Below are positions 60,943 through 64,000 of a DNA stretch of 64,000 nt, piece by piece. The position numbers were made by a program, and so were the translations under genes. This DNA is from Anastatus disparis. Lineage: Eukaryota; Arthropoda; Insecta; Hymenoptera; Eupelmidae. The notes beneath the pieces were generated by a model. It did not search any database and was not told where the DNA came from. It was given only the letters and a program-made list of their open reading frames with translations. Location of the stretch: positions 310,001-374,000 of the forward strand of contig JAFFSR010000240.1 of the NCBI GenBank assembly GCA_017163975.1, written 5' to 3'. Within the stretch, counting starts at the first letter, position 1. Every line of letters starts with the position of its first letter.

Positions 60943-62088
60943 TGGATTTTTAAAATAGCTATACCTTATTGAGGTGCATCAATCAATTTATTTATATCTC
61001 TGAAATAAAACCCACCTTGCTAACATTTTATATAAATATTGTTAAGTGAAAACTTACTAACAAGTACAAAGAGAAAGTATAATTAGCATTTTGTTTAAAA
61101 AAATGTATTATATCCGTCAAGTAGAGTACGAAAAAATAATAGATCTGTGGTATTGCATTTTTCGAAAGATGATAAATTGAAAGAGTTACAGCCAGTATAA
61201 ATTGAAAGAATTTGGATATAAATGAATATAGTACCATAATACGTGTCATCTCGATTGTCGAAAATCGTGATGTCACATCAATTGTAATACAACTACCTTT
61301 ATCACTTTAAGATTCAAATATAAAGTATCAACAAAGATAATAATTCTATTTTATAAAATGAGAATTTTTAAGTTACAATTTCTGTCAAAGTAAAATGAAA
61401 AAAAATCTTAACTGTGACAATAATATGTGTATAAAAAACTTAAATATTTATCACAAACAAATGCAGATATATAAGGCTGATTCCATTTCAAATCGAACAG
61501 TCAGTATACACTCAAGTCACCAATTACTGCGCTAATGGAGTATGTTATTCTACCCTAAAAATAAGGGTATACGTATTTTTTTATTTTGCTGAAATATCAA
61601 AATTGCATCAGATATGCACTTTTGAAAATTGCATACAAAAACTAAATGTTAAAACTGAAAATGTTGAGAATAACTTTAGAGAGCTATCGTTTTACCAATT
61701 TCCAATGAATTTTGATAAACCTTTTTTATTTTATTTCGTTTTGAGCCCTCTTCAACTCCGTGCAAGAAATTTAAAAAAAAACTAAAAATGACTGAGATAT
61801 ATGCATTTTACCAAAAAATGCACTTTTTATGCACATGCATTTTTCTCGAAAAGGCCACTTTTTTTTTTGCTGAAATTTTTTTTGCTGATAGAGGACCAAA
61901 ATACCTATCTAATAGTACTTGTTTGATCCCGGCTTTTTTGGTTTGGAGCGAGAAAAAAATTCACAAATTTTGTTGGTGAAAAATGCTTGTATATACGTTC
62001 GGAAGTCTTAAGCAGTCTGCATTCAAACACTGTCGTATGCTTGGCTCATCATTTGTTTACATTTGTATGCATGTATATAGCATCAATA

Positions 62089-62153
<65 letters not shown>

Positions 62154-62380
62154 AAATTCGTAATATAAAAATAAATATTTAAACATGAAAAAAAGAATTC
62201 TATTCGTGTATATCTATATTATGTATGTTTCGATGTACAAACAATAGGAGGCTAACTCGCGGACAAATACATCGCGTAACCAAAACAGCATATTAGAACT
62301 GTTATATGGAAGCTAGTTATTTTTACGGCTGCTTTGAAAGGTGCTTCTCGGGCTTGTGAAAAATTCAACAAAATTGTGAA
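60943..62380. other. Intergenic DNA before the transposase-like frame
   Basis: Short unconserved frames only. A (TA)n tract lies at 62092-62149. No terminal repeat of the downstream element could be identified. Confidence 0.45.
62092..62149. repeat. (TA)n microsatellite, 58 bp
   Basis: Uninterrupted TA repeat, the longest in the window, about 240 bases before the transposase-like ATG. Confidence 0.95.
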
Positions 62381-62386
62381 ATAACA

Positions 62387-64000
62387 ATGTCCGAAATTTA
62401 CTCTTCTAAAAGAATTTCATGTCCCGATATTTTTCAAATGCATAAAAAGGTAGTTTATATGAGCAGTAATTCACGTTTTAGACCGTTGGAAGATTTAGCC
62501 ATTAATTTGGCACAGCTTCATCCAGATTGAAATATATTGCCATCTACTAATGTATGTAAAAATTGCCATAAACGCATATCAAAAACGATTTTAAGTGATC
62601 TTGAGTCTATATCTGAAAATGAAATCACTGAACTTTTTAGCGGAAGAGATGATGATTTTATTCCGAAGACACCCGAACGAATAGAGGAATTAAACGAGAG
62701 TATTAATTCAGTTTTACCTGAATGCATCTCACCCCTAAAAAGAAAAACTGCAATACCTGAAAATTTTAGAGGAAATTACGTATCTAAAAAGAAAAAATCC
62801 TTAATTTCAGCTTTTTCTGCTACTGTTGGAAGTAAATTAGAAGATGCGTATGGCATTTCAGTTGAATCAATAGAATCAAACTTACAAATAGGAAAATCGA
62901 AATTCTATAGTCTAAGACCAAGTTTCGTCTTAACTAGTCCTGTGAAGGAAGCTTGTCTTTGTGTACATTGCGAAAATTTTGAACTGTTTCTTACAAGTTT
63001 GATTCGTTTTAGAGGCGATAAGAATTCCGAATTAGATTCAATTCGTTCAGAAATAACTAACACAATGTTGTGTTCTGAACCATCTGATTCATGTTTCTTG
63101 CAAGAATGCAAAGATTGTCCCGGTGGTGAGGGTATCACATTAGAATTGTTAAAACTGAAACAAAATTGTGAAGATGAAATTACGTTTGCTTTGTGGGATA
63201 ATGGTAATCTTATTAAACAAACAATAAGCTTAACAGTTTTTAAAGAAAAACTTTCAATCTGCGCATTGAAAGCAAGTACTCATATATACATAAAAAATAT
63301 TCAACGTGAAGCTATAAAAAAAGAAAAAGAAGAAGGTAAAGCTGATCCTACTAAGTTAACCATCCACGTTGACTTTGCAGAAAATTGGTCTGTAATAAAT
63401 AATAAAGCGGTTCAAGGAAATCATTGGGTAAATAACCAAATTTCTATTTTTACTGCAGTCTGTTACCAAGGAGAGATAACACAAAGTTTTGCGATAGTTA
63501 GTGACGACAAAAAGCATGATACTGCATATGCACTGCTAGCAATAAATAAAATTATCGATCTTATGAAAAAGAATTATTTAGTTACTAAAGTCACTATCAT
63601 ATCAGATGGAGCTCCAAGCCAATTTAAAAATCGTTTTCAACTACATGAATTCAAACATTGGTTTTATGAAATGAAATGGTTATTTTCTGCGACTGGTCAT
63701 GGGAAAGGAGCCCTTGATGGAATAGGTGGGCTTCTAAAGCATTATGCTACTTCACATAACTTGAAAAGAGTTCATGAAGAATCGATACAAAATGCTGACG
63801 ATTTTATAAATTGGGTTCAAAGTTACACCAATGCAATAAAAATCATTTTACTACCAATAAATGAGATTGAAAGATTTAGAAAAAAGAAAAATATTGAATG
63901 GAGTGGGGTTTCTAAATATAATGGAATTCAAAAAAGTCATATGTGGTTAAAAAAACTTGGGGAATTAAAATCACATATATTTATTGGCAGGACAGCTATA
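62387..64000 (+). CDS. Long transposase-like reading frame with one internal TGA, running off the right edge
   Basis: From ATG at 62387 the frame is open for 47 codons, meets TGA at 62528-62530, then stays open without another stop to base 64000 (490 codons). After the TGA it contains CKNCHKRI, two further Cys-rich stretches (CLCVHC, CFLQECKDCP), a Lys/Glu-rich segment, then IHVDFAENWS, VTIISDGAPSQFKN and FSATGHGKGALDGIGG. The D, SDGA..QFKN and HGKG..DGIGG motifs recall a large group of uncharacterised arthropod and cnidarian proteins thought to be RNase-H-like transposases; I do not assign a named superfamily. I see no terminal repeat within the window. The single TGA (context HPD-stop-NILPS) could be a point mutation in a recent element copy, or the true start may lie elsewhere, for example the in-frame ATG near 63064. 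No intron is needed. Confidence 0.65.

Noticed and set aside
61983..62168. 61-codon frame ending in YIYIYI
   Set aside because: Translation of the (TA)n microsatellite.
62518..63138. Minus-strand frames under the transposase-like gene
   Set aside because: Antisense shadows of the long plus-strand frame.

Overview
The window is eukaryotic, intron-rich and very A+T-rich, and almost certainly comes from an insect. Three spliced genes encode full ABCC4/MRP4-type (lethal(2)03659-like) ABC transporters. The intergenic DNA is packed with MITEs, foldback elements, tRNA-derived SINEs and DDE-transposase remnants. A hymenopteran, perhaps a parasitoid wasp, is my best guess. That is inference from transporter sequence and repeat style; no species-diagnostic marker was seen.

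Layout. All three transporter genes lie head-to-tail on the minus strand. Gene A (coding 10230 down to 1692) runs off the left edge and is the most diverged. Gene B is 27559-20688 and gene C is 40472-34017. I reconstructed 11 coding exons in B and C and the first 8 in A. Exon lengths are identical between copies except exon 7, which differs by whole codons. This fixes the splice sites with good confidence and shows the cluster arose by duplication after the intron pattern was set. A frameshifted piece of a second nucleotide-binding domain at about 30.47-30.77 kb, between B and C on the same strand, is the relic of a fourth copy. B and C share a conserved upstream block (initiator-like site, CACGTG E-box, TCAAGGTC half-site) that I could not find upstream of A.

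From 41.3 to 62.4 kb I see no convincing gene. This stretch holds dispersed repeats, two SINE copies, an unusual interlocked pair of palindromes (51.74-52.38 kb), a foldback element (55.75-56.16 kb), a less A+T-rich non-coding island (56.5-57.3 kb) and a small TTAA-type element with piggyBac-like architecture (60.70-60.94 kb). At the right edge (62387 onward, plus strand) a long reading frame with one internal TGA encodes a transposase-like protein of a family common in arthropod genomes.

How the parts relate. B and C look functional: both NBDs carry Walker A, Q-loop, signature, Walker B and H-loop, with the usual ABCC asymmetry (NBD1 Asp, NBD2 Glu at the catalytic position). A has drifted: Asn replaces the second acidic residue of Walker B in NBD1, a tandem-repeat linker is present, the second membrane domain motif is degenerate, and introns 6-8 are swollen by a 2 kb foldback element, a SINE, a transposase fragment and a piggyBac-like MITE. 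All domain and splice calls come from reading the sequence and comparing the three copies; no searches were run.
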